Positions 24,313 through 36,843 of a stretch of DNA of 64,000 nt are shown here, piece after piece. This stretch comes from Cryptomeria japonica. Lineage: Eukaryota; Streptophyta; Pinopsida; Cupressales; Cupressaceae. The stretch covers positions 545,670,202-545,734,201 of the forward strand of contig NC_081412.1 in the NCBI RefSeq assembly GCF_030272615.1. The letters run 5' to 3'. Every line of letters starts with the position of its first letter. Position 1 is the stretch's first letter. Below the pieces are notes generated by a model. That model was not told the DNA's origin, searched no databases, and saw only the letters and a list, made by a program, of their open reading frames with translations. The position numbers and the translations under genes were made by a program.

Positions 24313-24574
24313 TGGATGAAGACGAAGATCAATGACATGAATAAAATGTATGAGGTATGCGATTAGTATACCATCTATTTAATATTGATTTCTTGATAGA
24401 AAGTTATTTGACTTTAATGGTTACATAATAAATTTATTATGTTTTGAATTCTAATGTCATTACATAATTAATTCATGATGCACCTATTAATGTTTTTAAT
24501 TCATGTTCCACCTCTAGCAGGTCCTAATAGTAGAACTATGCCACCCCGAGGAGATGGAGATAGGGAGAGTGACT

Positions 24575-24920
24575 ATTTATGTGACATTTTTTAAACTTTG
24601 TGTTTATTTATGGAATTTAGATTGTTTATTAGGTATGTGATGGATGTTGATTTAAAATACATATGTGATGGATTACATATTTATGATAATACATGTGACA
24701 TTTTTTTAACTTTGTGTTTATTTATAGAATGTGGATTGTTTATTACCTATGTGATGGATGGTGATTTATGATACATATGTGATGGATTACATGTTTATGA
24801 TGACATATATGTGATGCTTATGATGCTCAATTACATATATGATGATACATATGTGATGCTTATGATGCTTATGATACATATGTATTTATTGTTTATCAAC
24901 TTACAAATGTAATGCTTATA
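24575..24920 (+). repeat. AT-rich tandem repeats, ~115-bp unit
   Basis: Two copies of a block starting TGTGACATTTTTT and running through ACTTTGTGTTTATTTAT, GATTGTTTATTA and ATGTGATGGATTACAT, followed by shorter ATACATATGTGATGCTTATGA repeats. It lies between the transposase gene and the SET-like remnant. Confidence 0.7.
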
Positions 24921-25502
24921 ATGCTCAATTGATGGTGCAGATTTCATATACATTGTATATATTTTGTGTGATGTTGTCACCCTTGGTGGGAATAGGTCAT
25001 TGACTCCAGACATCGTCAACCCTTTAGTTAAGGATCCTGCATAGTCTACATAAACTAAAGGTAAGGAATTAAAAAATTTACAATGATTATGATGACAACA
25101 TATTTTTTTTATTTAATACCCTTTTTGTCTACAAAATTCATGTTGTTCATGTTGTGTACTATGTAATTTTTAGCTAACATAAGATAATTGAATTACATGT
25201 GCAGGAACCTGAACCCCTTTGACGAGGATCCTACATAGTCTCATGGATCGACAGGTATAAGTCAATACACCCTATAGAAACAGTTTATTTTTTAAAAATT
25301 ACTTGGAAAACAAACTTCCTCCATTTTTCAAACCTTGACATTAGCAGCAAATCTAATATAGTTATCAACACTTGAGGCCCTAGTTGGACTTATTCTAATT
25401 TTAATGTCAACATCAACTTTAGGGCCGACTTCTTCATCAACATTACCCTCATTTGCAAAATATCTCTCATTTGATGGAGTGTAGGTACCACCAAATAGGT
25501 AT

Positions 25503-26215
25503 TTGTCAGATGTGTCTTCCTCGAGTGAGGGAAATGTAGGAATAGAAAATGAAAGTGAGACATGTAGTAGGTCTATAATAGGGAGATCAACTAGAGGTCA
25601 AAAGATTAGAAGAAAATTCAATAAACGCATGGAATTTTTTCTTGCTCAAGGGGGGTCATGTTCTTATGATGATGAGACCAAAGATAACATTGAGGTGCCC
25701 TTGAGGTACAAACATCTATAGAAACAATGGGTAGCCAAGGAACTTCCTCCAATAAACATTGATTTTTGTGTTAACGATAGGATATATCACATAGCACCTT
25801 CGTTGTTACATGGTTTGGGCCTATTTTCCATGGACAACATAAAGGTCTGTTACAACAAACTTGCTGAATTGATAGAGTTTGTTAGAACTTGTTACAATTA
25901 CAATAATTTGATGAAGATTGTTCGATATAAAAAAGTATGCGTAGGTATGCACTGTCAGCAAATTATATACAACAGAAAGATAATGATCAAAGTAAACAAG
26001 TGGCTATATACATTGATGGAAGGCCAAAAGCAATAGGGAATATTGTAGGTTTAATAAATAGTACGTGACCTGGGTCAACTAATAAACAACCCAATTGCAT
26101 ATTTGAGGCGAGCGAGGGAAATCATGTATTTCTATGTGTGATAAAATCACTAAGTGCAGGGGAAGAGCTGCTAATCGATTACAATTCGAATAGTATAGAT
26201 ACAAACAAAGTTACT
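25503..26215 (+). pseudogene. SET-domain-like coding remnant inside the CACTA element
   Basis: A 72-codon ORF (25503-25721, MSDVSSSSEGNVG...) is followed, after a stop and with one frameshift near 25940, by a region reading HGLGLFSMDNIKV, SMRRYALSANYIQQKDN, YIDGRPKAIGNIVGLINST, a stop, QPNCIFEASEGNHVFLCVIK and AGEELLIDYNSN. The order G.GLF, GN(I)..INS, NC.F, GEEL..DYN matches the N-terminal, substrate-binding and catalytic C-terminal parts of SET domains (protein-lysine methyltransferases). Two in-frame stops and a frameshift make it non-functional here. It shares strand and location with the CACTA genes, so capture by the element, or being a native CACTA gene, are both possible. Confidence 0.7.
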
Positions 26216-26366
26216 ATCATGGGGGTGGTACATACTATATACCATTTAAATTAACCAACCTCCAATTAATGACTCCAATATACCATTTTATTATGAAGTT
26301 TTTTTGCTAAGTCTATTGGTTTCATTTTGCTAATGTTTTTATATTTTTTCTTTGTCACAGGGCAAC

Positions 26367-29275
26367 ATGGATCCATCACATAGCACAGACAAGGATGTAG
26401 GTCATGGCACTTCTACCGAGTAGGTAAACCTCATTGTAATTGTACAAATTAGATAGAAGCAAACTATTACATTATTATATTATTTTCTTGAGTGTTTTAG
26501 AGTAATTTTGTAATTGTTAATGATATTCTTTTCACAGACGGATGTTCGGGGAAAGGGAAAGGGAGTTGCAGTACCTGAGCACCTCTCTAGGGATGTGGAC
26601 ACATTAGGATTAAGCAATGATGACATCACAAATTCCACAAACCCTATAGATTTGATAAAAAAGTCTATTAGAAAAATTAGTAGAGAGATTGTTGCTTTGG
26701 AATTCGTGGAGCCTTAGACTGATGAAATACGAGAGAGGGTGCAAAAATTGATGCGGACAACAAAAAACTTGCAAGTAAGTAGTAATGAAAGCTTTAATTA
26801 TAACAAAGGTTCAATAATAGTTTATATTTTATACTCTTTTATGTCATTAACTAAAATATGTACGTGTTGTTTTAACATCAATTTATGCGTCCTCATCAAC
26901 CTAGTGGCCATGATCAGGGTATTGTAGGTAGTTCAGGTGATGACGATTTTCTTGGCTTATCACTTTGAGTACCCAAAATATATCATACTTGATACTATCA
27001 TTGTTCATAATAAAGGTTCATCCTTGTTTACAATTCTTGCACTTTACATATATTTAATGTTTTATATATTTAATGCATTATTCTTTAGGTGTTGTTCTTG
27101 TGCAAATGTCATCAACGCCTCATCAGAGGTTAGCCTCACCTGTATTGTTGACTGCAATATCGACGACACGCAGCATGCAGGCATCCTCTACTACACGTCA
27201 TATTGGCCCACCCAATGTTGGTAGATCCCTCTTTTGCTCTATCTTCTGTTATGTGTTTATTTCCCTTCAAGCGTTCTTTCTTGGGGGCATTTCATAGTGG
27301 ATTCATTTTCTACAATAGGAGATGCACATGAGGATGTGTCAGAGGTGACTACTGCTGATCACATACCATCATTTCCTAGATCTTCTTGTATTGCTAGTAT
27401 GGGAATGTTGCAGGCCACATTGGTGGTGAGCGATGAAGAAATGATTCCCTTAAAGATATAAAAGGTTCCAGGTACTTTAAAATTATTATTATATATAGTC
27501 TAATTGTAATTTACTTTCTGATCACTTGTTTTGGACTAATGATCCCATGGATTTTTTGCAGGGAATGATATTTTTTATAAAAATCTTAATGACATTTCAT
27601 TGCAGATATTTGGGCCCACCATACATAAAAGGTGGAACATCATATGTGAACTAACTCTAATCCACTATTTTGATTTCATATCATTGCTAGAATACTTTTC
27701 CTTTGATCCATTTCTTGAACTATAATAAATATAGCTTCAGTTCATTTCTGAATCTAACAGGTTTGTTTTTACTTTAAAAGGTGGAATGACCAAGAAAAAA
27801 GGTTAAAAGATGAATTGGCAAACTGTATGGTTGATTTGTTTGGAAATAACACATTCAAAAAAACCAAGCTCCTTGAAAAAGTTGGCACATATCTAAAGTA
27901 TGTGAGGGACCAATACAGGACCCATTTAGAGAAGAACGTAAAGTATGAGCGCCCCCCCATGATTCCAGAGAGGGAGTGGAAGGACCTGATTTTGGATGCC
28001 AAGGAGAGAATTGAAAGGAAAAAAGGAAATACACCAGTAGACGCAAAAAGAAGGTATGGGATACTATTAAGAATGTAATTATGTACTAATTAATTACTCT
28101 TTCTATTTATATAATCTAACATATTTCAAACTTTTCATAGACTGAGTGACATGTCAAAGACAACCAAGGAAAGACAAGAAAAGCACGAGAAACACAAACT
28201 CGGCTCTGGTGGTTATATAAAACTTGTTGCACGAATTGTAAGTATCAGCAAATGAAATATCACATCAAAATATTTATAAATTGCAAACGATTTTTTTTTT
28301 ATCAAATAATGCAAGCAAAATTCACGATACCAAGCAAAAATGCAGGGCTCTGAATTCAATAGAGCACCCACAGAAGATGACAAGAGAATTGCTTGCTAGC
28401 AAGAGTATACAATCGTGGTTGAATTGCTATGAGAATTGAGTGGGCAAACACAAGATCCTGGTGCATCCATCACACAGGTAAATAAGCTAAATGAAAATTC
28501 TTTCAAATTGAATACTTTACCAATAATCTAATTGATGTTGAGTTCCAACATAAAGTGACGATATCTTTTTTAAATAAGCAAGCAATGATAACAATGCGCA
28601 TGACATTGGAATGCAGCCTGCTAATCATGAAACACAACTTGCACATGATGGTCTGAATGTGCATCCCAGTAGTGGAGGTATTCATTTGCTATTCAAATTT
28701 ATTTATGTAATTATTAATATAATTAAACATCTTAAATTGTAATTAGTGTAGTAATTAATGTAACCTTTTTTGTTAATATTTTAGAGCATGTAGTCGGTGG
28801 TGACCAAGTGGAGCATGATCCGGGTACACAACATCAGGAACATGATGTTCTTCAATCAGGTAAAGAGGACCACTATTATTCCTTTAAATAAATTTAATTG
28901 CAATTGTGTTCAACATTAATGTAACCTTTAGTATTTAAACTCTAGAGGATCTAGATGGTGCTCAACATGTTGAGGTTGAGGCTAGACAAAATGATGTGGC
29001 CCCATCAGGTAAAGAGCGCCACAGTTATGTTCTTTAAATTAATGAAATACGTGTAACAATAATAATAAAATGTTTTGAATTTAGCCCATTTCTTTGTTAT
29101 TGCAGAGAACCCCCCTTCACTTCAGTGTCCTCGTCCTTAGTATAGGACTAGGCATACATCAAGATCACAATCAGAGGGCAGAACAACTAAAGAGGAGGGA
29201 AATGATGAAGAAAATAATGTTCTGCTTAATCTTTACATAGCTTCAAAGAAAAAAGAAAAAAAGAAATGGTTGTAA
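26367..29275 (+). pseudogene. Second CACTA gene, plant transposase (Ptta/En/Spm) type, decayed
   Basis: Probable exons: 26367-26420 (MDPSHSTDKDVGHG), 26538-26773 (TDVRGKGKGVAVPEH...), S/T/P-rich exons to about 27465, then 27770-28054 (RWNDQEKRLKDELANCMVDL; TYLKYVRDQYRTHL; PPMIPEREWKDLILDAKERI), 28141-28237 (TKERQEKHEKHKLGSGGY), 28345-28480 (GSEFNRAPTEDDKR), small exons at about 28600-29010 and a last exon 29106-29275 (NLYIASKKKEKKKWL, stop). The order W...Y..YR..L, then K.NR/K.H..GSGGY, fits the Ptta/En/Spm plant transposase family, the usual partner of TNP2 in CACTA elements. Stops in several exons (for example after DDKRIAC) indicate decay. Exon limits are by eye. Confidence 0.65.
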
Positions 29276-31620
29276 TATACCTTATTTGATAATGACCGAT
29301 TTTTATGTGTTAATGAATGTAATTATGTGCTAATGAATGGTTATGAATGATATGTGTTAATTAATATTGATGAATGTTGTGTGTTAATTAATGTTAATCA
29401 ATGTTATGTGATATTAATGAATAAATGTTATATTTTATTATTGGTAGAAAGAATGAATGAATGTTAGATGTTAACAGGGAATTTAGAGTGATGTTAGGGG
29501 GGGGGTGGGGTGGCAAATGAGCTTCCACCTTCACGTGGTTGGCCCTGTTAAGTAGAGAATATTAAACTATTCTTGAAATGAAGCGAATCTCAATAAGGTA
29601 ACACACTTTTTAATATTTCATTATGTTTCACAATTAATCTTATTGAATAATGTATATTGAATCTTAATTGCAGGGTCCAATAGAGCCAATATGAACAACA
29701 ACACCACAAGTTGTTGGGTATAATGAACTCCCATATTGTATTGTATGTACACTAACAATATGAGTTGCTTCTAGTGTTGATATCCATGGTGGGACTGCAA
29801 AAGTTATGAATATGCCTCATCCTTGTAAGTTTTTATATTAGTTGACATTTTCTTTAGCATTTTTGAATTTTCCTTATCATTTTAAGTCTAACCACTTTTA
29901 TATGGAATTTTATTGTTCTAGTTTTTTACTATCTACTAAACATTACTGATACAAGGACTTGCATTGCATCCATTTTTTCAATTAGGTATTATAAAGGGTA
30001 GGTTGTATTTGTAAATGTCTCTTTGAGTTCATCCAAATTTTATAATTGTTTCCTCACATCTCGTTATTGCTTCATATCTCTATGTTCTATGAGGAGAACA
30101 CCTATGTTTTTCTTTTCCAATCCTCTAAGACGGTTTATGACTGCTAATAACTGTATATTTTATTCATTTTATATTATCTTAGACCCATGATAATAGTGAT
30201 CTTTTTTTCCCTTATCAGTGTATTTTTTATAAGGCTATGGACTATCCATGAAGAATTGTTGTAGCAGTATTTCATTATTCACTGTGTTGGACTTTGAACT
30301 ATTTATAAATTCCATGGTTGCAAAATGTCCTTAGACTGCTAATCCTATGTTGAAGTTGCTCCTTTGAAGGCATTTGGATTGAAATATAATCATGATCGTT
30401 ATTCTACTACAATAAAACATTGTGACAAACTCTTTGATGGCTATCAATACATTATTCATTCTTGTTATATCATATGACTATGAAGGATACCTCCACAATG
30501 GTGATTTTTTATTAGTTATAATGCTATAAATTCCAATGTCCTCATTAATATCAAGATTCCTTTCTAAGACTATATTTTTCATTGTATTTACTTTGATGCG
30601 ATTGTCTTGATGAATGGAAGATTGTGCTTTGCATCTTAAGTCATTATTTCTCTCTTGGTTGTTTTCCAGTGAATGGACTGTGACCTTTTGTATAGTGATC
30701 ATGATAATGGTGTTTGCACCTAATCCTCTATACATTACTGATCTCCTGGTTTTGGAACCCTTAGCCATTGTAATTGTTGCTTTTATGCTTTTGATGTACT
30801 TGACTTTTGGACTGTCCTTTAACTATTAAGTGTGGGACTTTTTTTTCACCATTGACTGTCAAATGATCTAGACAATATTGTGCTTGCGATACTGCCATGA
30901 CTAGGCTCTAACCCTGTCTTTTCAAAAAAATGCCTTCATGATTGTATTCTACCTCCAATCTATGGCTTTTGTGCTGCTCTACAATCTAGACGACCTTCTT
31001 TTTGGTGTTTTCTCACTCTCCAAGGCACTTATTGTGACTCATAATACTGTATTTTGCTTGTGACTTCTAATGCTTGTGACAAATATACACCGTGCAATGA
31101 GTCTTCCATTGTGTTTGGGCTTATACTATCATTTGTGTCATTGATTGCTATGAATGCTCCTCATGCATGATCTTTTCATTGGCACTGTGTTGATACCGAT
31201 ACATTCACTGTTGCATGCTCTTAATCCAATATGGCTGCCCTATAGCATCATTGGGACTGTTATAGCTATTTATCTTCTGTAATAATGTATCAATAGAATA
31301 GATGGATATAAAGTTCTTATCTTGCTATAATTGTACATTGGACAGTGTTCTTTGACTCCACAGTTGCTCTGTGTGAGGATTATTATGACTATGTTGCTAT
31401 TACTTGGTGATTCATATGGACTATTATTTAGGCATTCTCCTTATCATTGTTGTATGATCTACATGGTTGCTATCTTATATTTATCAACCAATCTTAGATT
31501 TTCCCTTGATGATCATGTATTTTATTGCTATTTGTATTCCCCATAATTTGAGTCTTTCTCATACTATTTTTTATACGCTTTCTCATCGCCTAGACTAATG
31601 CATAAAGTTATATCATAAGC
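29276..31620. other. CACTA interior, no recognisable gene
   Basis: AT-rich, with AATGTTATGTGTTAATTAA-like repeats at 29300-29460 and a G9 run near 29500. ORFs of 60-96 codons on both strands show no family features. Confidence 0.4.
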
Positions 31621-31626
31621 TAGAAA

Positions 31627-33095
31627 ATGAAGCTTTTTCTTGCCCAAGAACAAATGATGGAAGACCAGTCAATGTTTTCAATTCCTAAACAAACACCTCT
31701 TACAGTGGTGGATCAACCTATGAAGGAGGAGAAAGTACAAGTTTCCAAGCTTCAAGCAAGGTGAACCTCTTGAATCCTCAAGTGTCCTAAATTTGAATTT
31801 CCAAGTTTTAGAAGAGGTAATTTTCTATTGCAAGAACATGTGCCTACTCTAATCCACCCAGTTACACCACAAATGCAGTCCTCTCCAAATCCTGCATTTC
31901 TTCAAGAAATCCAACAAATTCCCCAAGAGTCCAAGTTACCAAATCTGCCTTCTTATCCTATCACTATTCACCTTTATAAAGGTAAAACAATTGTTTATCA
32001 AAAAAGTTGATTTAGTGAGCAGAATAAGGAAGTTTTTGAAGTAAAAAGGGGATAGATTTCTATTAATGAACTTCCTTACAATGTGAAAAAAGAAAAAGAG
32101 GATGATGAGCATGATCAGCTAGGACAAAAAGCTCAAAAACAAGTAAGATTTTTTGAATATGAAGTTTTGACTTATTTGTTTGATGAACGTCCATGTTTTG
32201 TTGAAGATGAGGAAAATGTGCCAATTCTTGTGTCAACAAATCAATTGGGACAATAAGATAACAAGTAATAAGGGTGTGGTGAAGGAGAAGGGTCTATAAT
32301 TTGGTTTGATAGACTACCTTCTTTTGTTGAGAAAGAAGAAGAGAATGTTTTCATCTCAACATCAACAATAAGTTTGGGATAGTGATAGCATACTAAGCAT
32401 TGTGATGAGGTGTTGGGAGTGAAGCTACTTGTGTAGAAGAAATCAAAGATGGTTCTATTTTGAAGTTCATAAAGCTTGAAGAGAGTTTCTATGAAGTTAA
32501 AAACAATCCTCTTATACAAAAAGAAAAAGAAGACCTTGAAGAAGATGTGTTTTGGGATGAATTACAAGCATTTTATTTGAATTTAGATACCAAACCAGCA
32601 ACTCATAAATCAAAAAATCATTAACAACATGAACAAGAGGAGAAGTTAGCCATGTTTCCATCAAATCAGTCACATGAATCAAGCCATTCCAATCAGCAGG
32701 GTGATAAGGCAACACTTCACAAGTAGGAGACCAATATTGGAGTTTTAAGATTTTTAATACAAGGGTATCCTATCAAACATCTAGCCATGGTGGAGGCTAG
32801 TAAGACACCACAAGTCATGCTCGCAACCAACCATGAGGTTACAACTGAAGAGGAGAAAAACCAACTTACATATCCAGTCTAAAATAGTAACATGTACAAC
32901 CAATATAAGTGGGTAAGTGAATTTTATTTCTTTCTTCAAGAGGCATTACAACATCTGGTTAAACATTCATCACTTCTTCATCTCCTCTTGGCTACTCATA
33001 AACATGTGAAGTATTATAAATTGAAGAGAAAAGGTAGCAATTTCAAAGAACTAGTTAATGATTTGTTTGAGCTTCATTACTATTTGTTAGAGTAG
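31627..33095 (+). pseudogene. Degenerate retrotransposon-like coding region
   Basis: Interrupted plus-strand coding-like sequence: MKLFLAQEQMMEDQSMF..., PNLPSYPITIHLYKGKTIVY, and an acidic stretch FFEYEVLTYLFDERPCFVED. The last part (32892-33095) reads LLLATHKHVKYYKLKRKGSN, which resembles the linker before the C-terminal domain of Gypsy integrases (K.YY..KR.G..F). The rest is not recognised. An old Gypsy-type fragment inside the CACTA element is the best reading. Confidence 0.35.
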
Positions 33096-34817
33096 GTTAG
33101 GATAGTCTTTTAGTCAGAATAAGTGTTATCACACAAATTGTTAACTATGTTTTCTTCCAAGTGTTGAAGCACAGTTAGTTGTTGGTTTTACTCTTTTTAA
33201 TTATTTTTTGTTTAGTTAGTTGTTCAATGGTGCAAACAAATAGTTGGTGTTGTTTTAAGGGGTCTTGGTTCATTTTGAGGGTTTTAAAAGGTTTGAAAGT
33301 TCCTTCAAAATTAAAGGTTTGATAAAATGTTTTTTCTTTTAGAAGTGTCTTGAGAATTTAATAAGATTTCTTAAACCTTAAAAGTGCCAAAAGTATCAAA
33401 GAACCATGGGCATGTTTCAAGAGAAGGTTTAATTCTAATAAGACGAGTTGAGCTATTAGGCTTTCATTACGAATTATGTCTTTTTTCGCAAAGCTTTGCA
33501 AGTGTTGTAGCATCTAGGTTTTTTGAAAACATCACAAGGAGTATTAATGGAGTTTGGATCTATGATATCATCTTCAACAAGGAGCGTGCCTTCTATGTTA
33601 CATATTCATTGTTGTTACCAGATTTTAACACCATAGAGGACAGTTTCAGGTTAGTTTCACATGGAGATTCATGCATCATGAGCACAAGACATGTGGGAAT
33701 GTTTGTTTGGTCCCTTAAAAACATCCGTCTTTAACCATTCAATAACATGTAGGGGTATCTACGTGAGAAAGCTTTGTTGTATAGAAAGTCATGTCTATTA
33801 TGATGAAAATATTGCATCATTTTTATTGTTATAAGAGAATGCATATAATCTTCATTACTAGTTTCTTTTGATAAGATCTACTATTGTGCATGCAAGGAGA
33901 AAGTGTTTATGAGGAGTTTTAGAAAGTTTTGTAATGTAAAGTAGTAGAGAGAGACCCATGAGTCAAAATTATCATCAACATAATTTATTTTGAGGATTTT
34001 ATGTTGAAAGTGTCACACCATGTTATAAAAGACCCTTGTCTAGACCTTGTTGTTGTATGGGTTTTATGGATTTAGTGAGAAGATTGTTAAAACCCTTACT
34101 AAACCTTATCATAGTTTGGATTTTCAATGAAGACTTTCAATATGAAATGTGTTATAGGATATTTAAATAAGTCTCAGATAGTCATAAAGTGCATAAGTTT
34201 GAGGTTGTGTCACTATTAGGATTCCATATGATAATGAGCATTGAAACCTTTTAGAAACCTTTCCCATGTGTATGATGTTGTCAAGTTTTAATAGTCTCTA
34301 CAACTTTGTGGTTTGGCTTGTCATACAATGTGTTTTGCTGTGTTGTACAATCATATTGTCAACAGTCAATGATGAATACATGGCATGGTGAGGTTACAAT
34401 AGGGTTGTTAAGTAGTCATAAATTGATCTCTTTTAACCTTCTTGAGGATTTCATGCCATTTCCCAAGTCATATAGAAAGTAATACAAGACATTGACATGT
34501 ATATTGAGATATCAACCAACATTAAAGGATTGCCACCTAGATGACAATGAAGGAAAATACGATGATAATTAAGACAACTAGGGTTGTGATGAATCCTACT
34601 CCTAGATTAGAGACTAACTTAGTAAGCCCTTTGCTAGCCCATAGAGGTAGGGCCCATCCACTGTAGAGAGTTCTAACTAATTGCATTTAAAAGTATTCTT
34701 GGTTCTTTGTAATGTTCCTAGTGTGCAACCTTTTCTTGCAAGTACTACTTATAACTAGGAGAAACATCGTGAGAAAAGGATGTCACCTACAAATTTTTGG
34801 TTTTATAACGTACAATT
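33096..34817. other. Unassigned sequence left of the Gypsy-like insertion
   Basis: A 116-codon ORF (33384-33734) and smaller ones show no recognisable domain. The stretch ends in the TSD copy CAATG at 34818-34822. Confidence 0.4.
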
Positions 34818-34822
34818 CAATG

Positions 34823-36496
34823 TGTAGCGTCGTAAATTGTACGCACTTGCTAGGGTGGTACAATTTCACACCTAGTTTAGCACCCGCCTTGGCGCATTTT
34901 GTATTTTGCATTGCATTTCCCCTTTAACACTTAATTAATCAAATTAATTAGGTCTAAGGTTCTATTTTATCATCTCCCATATCATAAAGTTGGGCCCTTT
35001 CATTAAAGTGTGCCCTATTCATTTTATTCCTCCTATACATCATTTAATCAAAAACCCTAATTAGGTCCTATTTCGAGCTTGGGGGCTTGATTTCGGGGGT
35101 CAAAACATCTCAAAATCACCTGTAACTTCGGGATTCTCTCTAAAATCATCATATCCGACGTCCCTGAAAATTTGGTGAAAAGTTGTCGGGACCATGGCGC
35201 CCGGAGTGCACATGGTCCCGGACATTTTTCCCCAAATTTTAGGAGCACGATCCAATCATAAAATAAAGCTTAACCCCAAGAAATTGGTGGGAAATTCAAT
35301 CTCTAGGTCGGCCAAAAGACGAAATTACGACCTAGGGTTTTATACATAAGAGCTCTCTTTCTTCATTTGAAAGGATCCGATTTTTTTGATTTTCAGGACC
35401 TCATAGGCAGCGAAAGAGTAGATCTTTGAAGACTTCAACAACACTCAACATCCATCTATCAAGCATTCATCAATTTCATTCATTCATTTAGGGCTTGGAA
35501 GACATTGAAGAACAATAGGAGATTACCGACTGAAGATTGGCTTGTACCCCTCCCTTGGGGGTTGGGTATGATTTCATGTTGTTTTCATGTCTTTGCATAA
35601 GCTTCAATATATCACTTATTCATGCTTTAGATCATTTTGCATCTTGATTTGGAGCATTTACATTATCATTTACAAGCAATTAGGGTTTACTTTCTAGGTT
35701 GCTCTAGTTTGTTTTCTTGCATTTTAGGACCTTGCACACACACTAGGTCTGCACACACAATACATTTTACAATACAACTTGGCTATTCATGGAGGTGGAA
35801 ATCACCGAAGTGGGGGTTTGACTAAGGCAAAACCCTATATAGCCACCCAAACACCTTTTCAGATATAAGTGCAGGTTTCGGGACTCGGACGACGCCGCAG
35901 GTTGCAGATCCGGGAGAAGCAGACTGAGACTGACCTTCCCACCAAATTTTAGAGCAAAAGACCAGGACAGGGGCGTGGGGTGCCCTGGTCCTGCCAGGAT
36001 AGGGGTGCTGGGCACCCTAGTCCCTGGGATAGGGGCACTGGGCGCCCTGGTCCTCCTGACAGACAGCATTTTCAGCATTTTTGACAGCTTTTTCCAAAGT
36101 GCAAAATAGCAGTTTCCGGAGCAGTTTCAGGGGCAGAATCAGGATAGTGGTGCCCGCACCCCCGTCCCGAACATTTTCATTCATATTTTAACTTTGGGTA
36201 TGCATTTACATTCTTGTCTTATCCTTGTATTTACAGCTTTCCATTGTTTAAGTTCAATTTTGCAATCTTGTCATTAGTTCCTACTTGCATTTTGGGGTTA
36301 GGGATTGAACTTGCATCATTTTATCTTTCAATTACAACAAGAGAATAGAAATCCTAATAGGTATCCCATGGCTCTCTCTTCCACAAAAAGAAGTAGCCAA
36401 TTGTGTGATACCTCTAGGCTCTTTCGTATTCCACAAGTGTGTGGTTGAAAGTGAGATTTGGGCATGTTTGCTTAGTGTCACTTTTTCCCCCACACA
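34823..36496 (+). repeat. 5' LTR of the Gypsy-like element
   Basis: 1674 bp. It carries 12 bp absent from the 3' LTR, where GCAGTTTC occurs twice (about 36110-36130) instead of once. TTTTATACATAAGAG near 35339 is the TATA candidate. A GC-rich block of ~30-bp repeats (GGGCGCCCTGGTCC type) lies at about 35958-36055. Confidence 0.93.
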
Positions 36497-36500
36497 TTTT

Positions 36501-36519
36501 TGGTGAACCCGACGTGAAC
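36501..36519 (+). promoter_or_regulatory. Primer-binding site of the Gypsy-like element
   Basis: TGGTGAACCCGACGTGAAC begins 4 bases after the LTR end. TGG at its start pairs with a tRNA CCA end. I do not assign the tRNA. Confidence 0.6.
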
Positions 36520-36843
36520 TCCAATCTTCTCTAATTCTGATTTATGTTTTCAAATTTGAGTGTTTATGCTATTTCAAATTCCAATTTATATTTACAAGTT
36601 TTAATTTCTTGCAAGATTCAAAAAAATTTAGAGGAAATTTTTGCTAAAACCCTAATTTCTCAATTCAAAGTTGAACTTGTGGATAGCTTAATTGGGATCA
36701 ATAATTTCAAATCTGATTTAGGAACTCATTTGAATCATAAATTTCATGTTCTAAATCTACATTCTAAGTGCTTGCATTGGTTTAAATTAAACATTTCCTT
36801 CTATTTTGCATGTGTTATCATTTGAAAGAGGAAAATTGTTGTC

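Larger units (their letters stand above)
18987..24330 (+). pseudogene. CACTA TNP2-type transposase, decayed multi-exon gene
   Basis: Exon 1 (18987-19190) has a transposase-associated Cys region (CYCPFKICKGL...HYRLHGH) and joins in phase to exon 2 (19293-19656, acidic). Exon 3 (19747-20306) carries the TNP2 core: ACPNDHIIYHKQ, VLRYIPIIPCMQRLF, NPFGELRFVYSVWPIFVINN, PPWMSIKREHIMLAMIV. Exon 4 is 20402-20581, and exon 5 from 20665 has QTKGKFACLVC and HFLHKNHKYR. Then come MHIGKNIIETL, a DUF4218-like part (IELCGPIHIRSIWMDERHLK, 21788-22009) and a DUF4216-like C-terminus (23640-24188: SQNRYYGILDDI, GFTMVNTRSF, EPYVLPSQCERVFY). Disabling changes include a frameshift near 19570, a stop near 19898, a frameshift near 20745, a stop replacing Cys in KTHDCH (near 21405), a stop near 22010, and a 1.15-kb insertion. 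The splice sites are GT/AG by eye. Confidence 0.85.

Noticed and set aside
24051-24338. 95-codon minus-strand ORF of T/I runs
   Set aside because: Antisense shadow of the GAT/GGT trinucleotide run in the TNP2 C-terminus.
35057-36078. Minus-strand ORFs in the LTR, repeated at 41879-42994
   Set aside because: The same ORFs appear in both LTRs of one element, antisense to the LTR, so they are non-coding GC-rich repeat openings.
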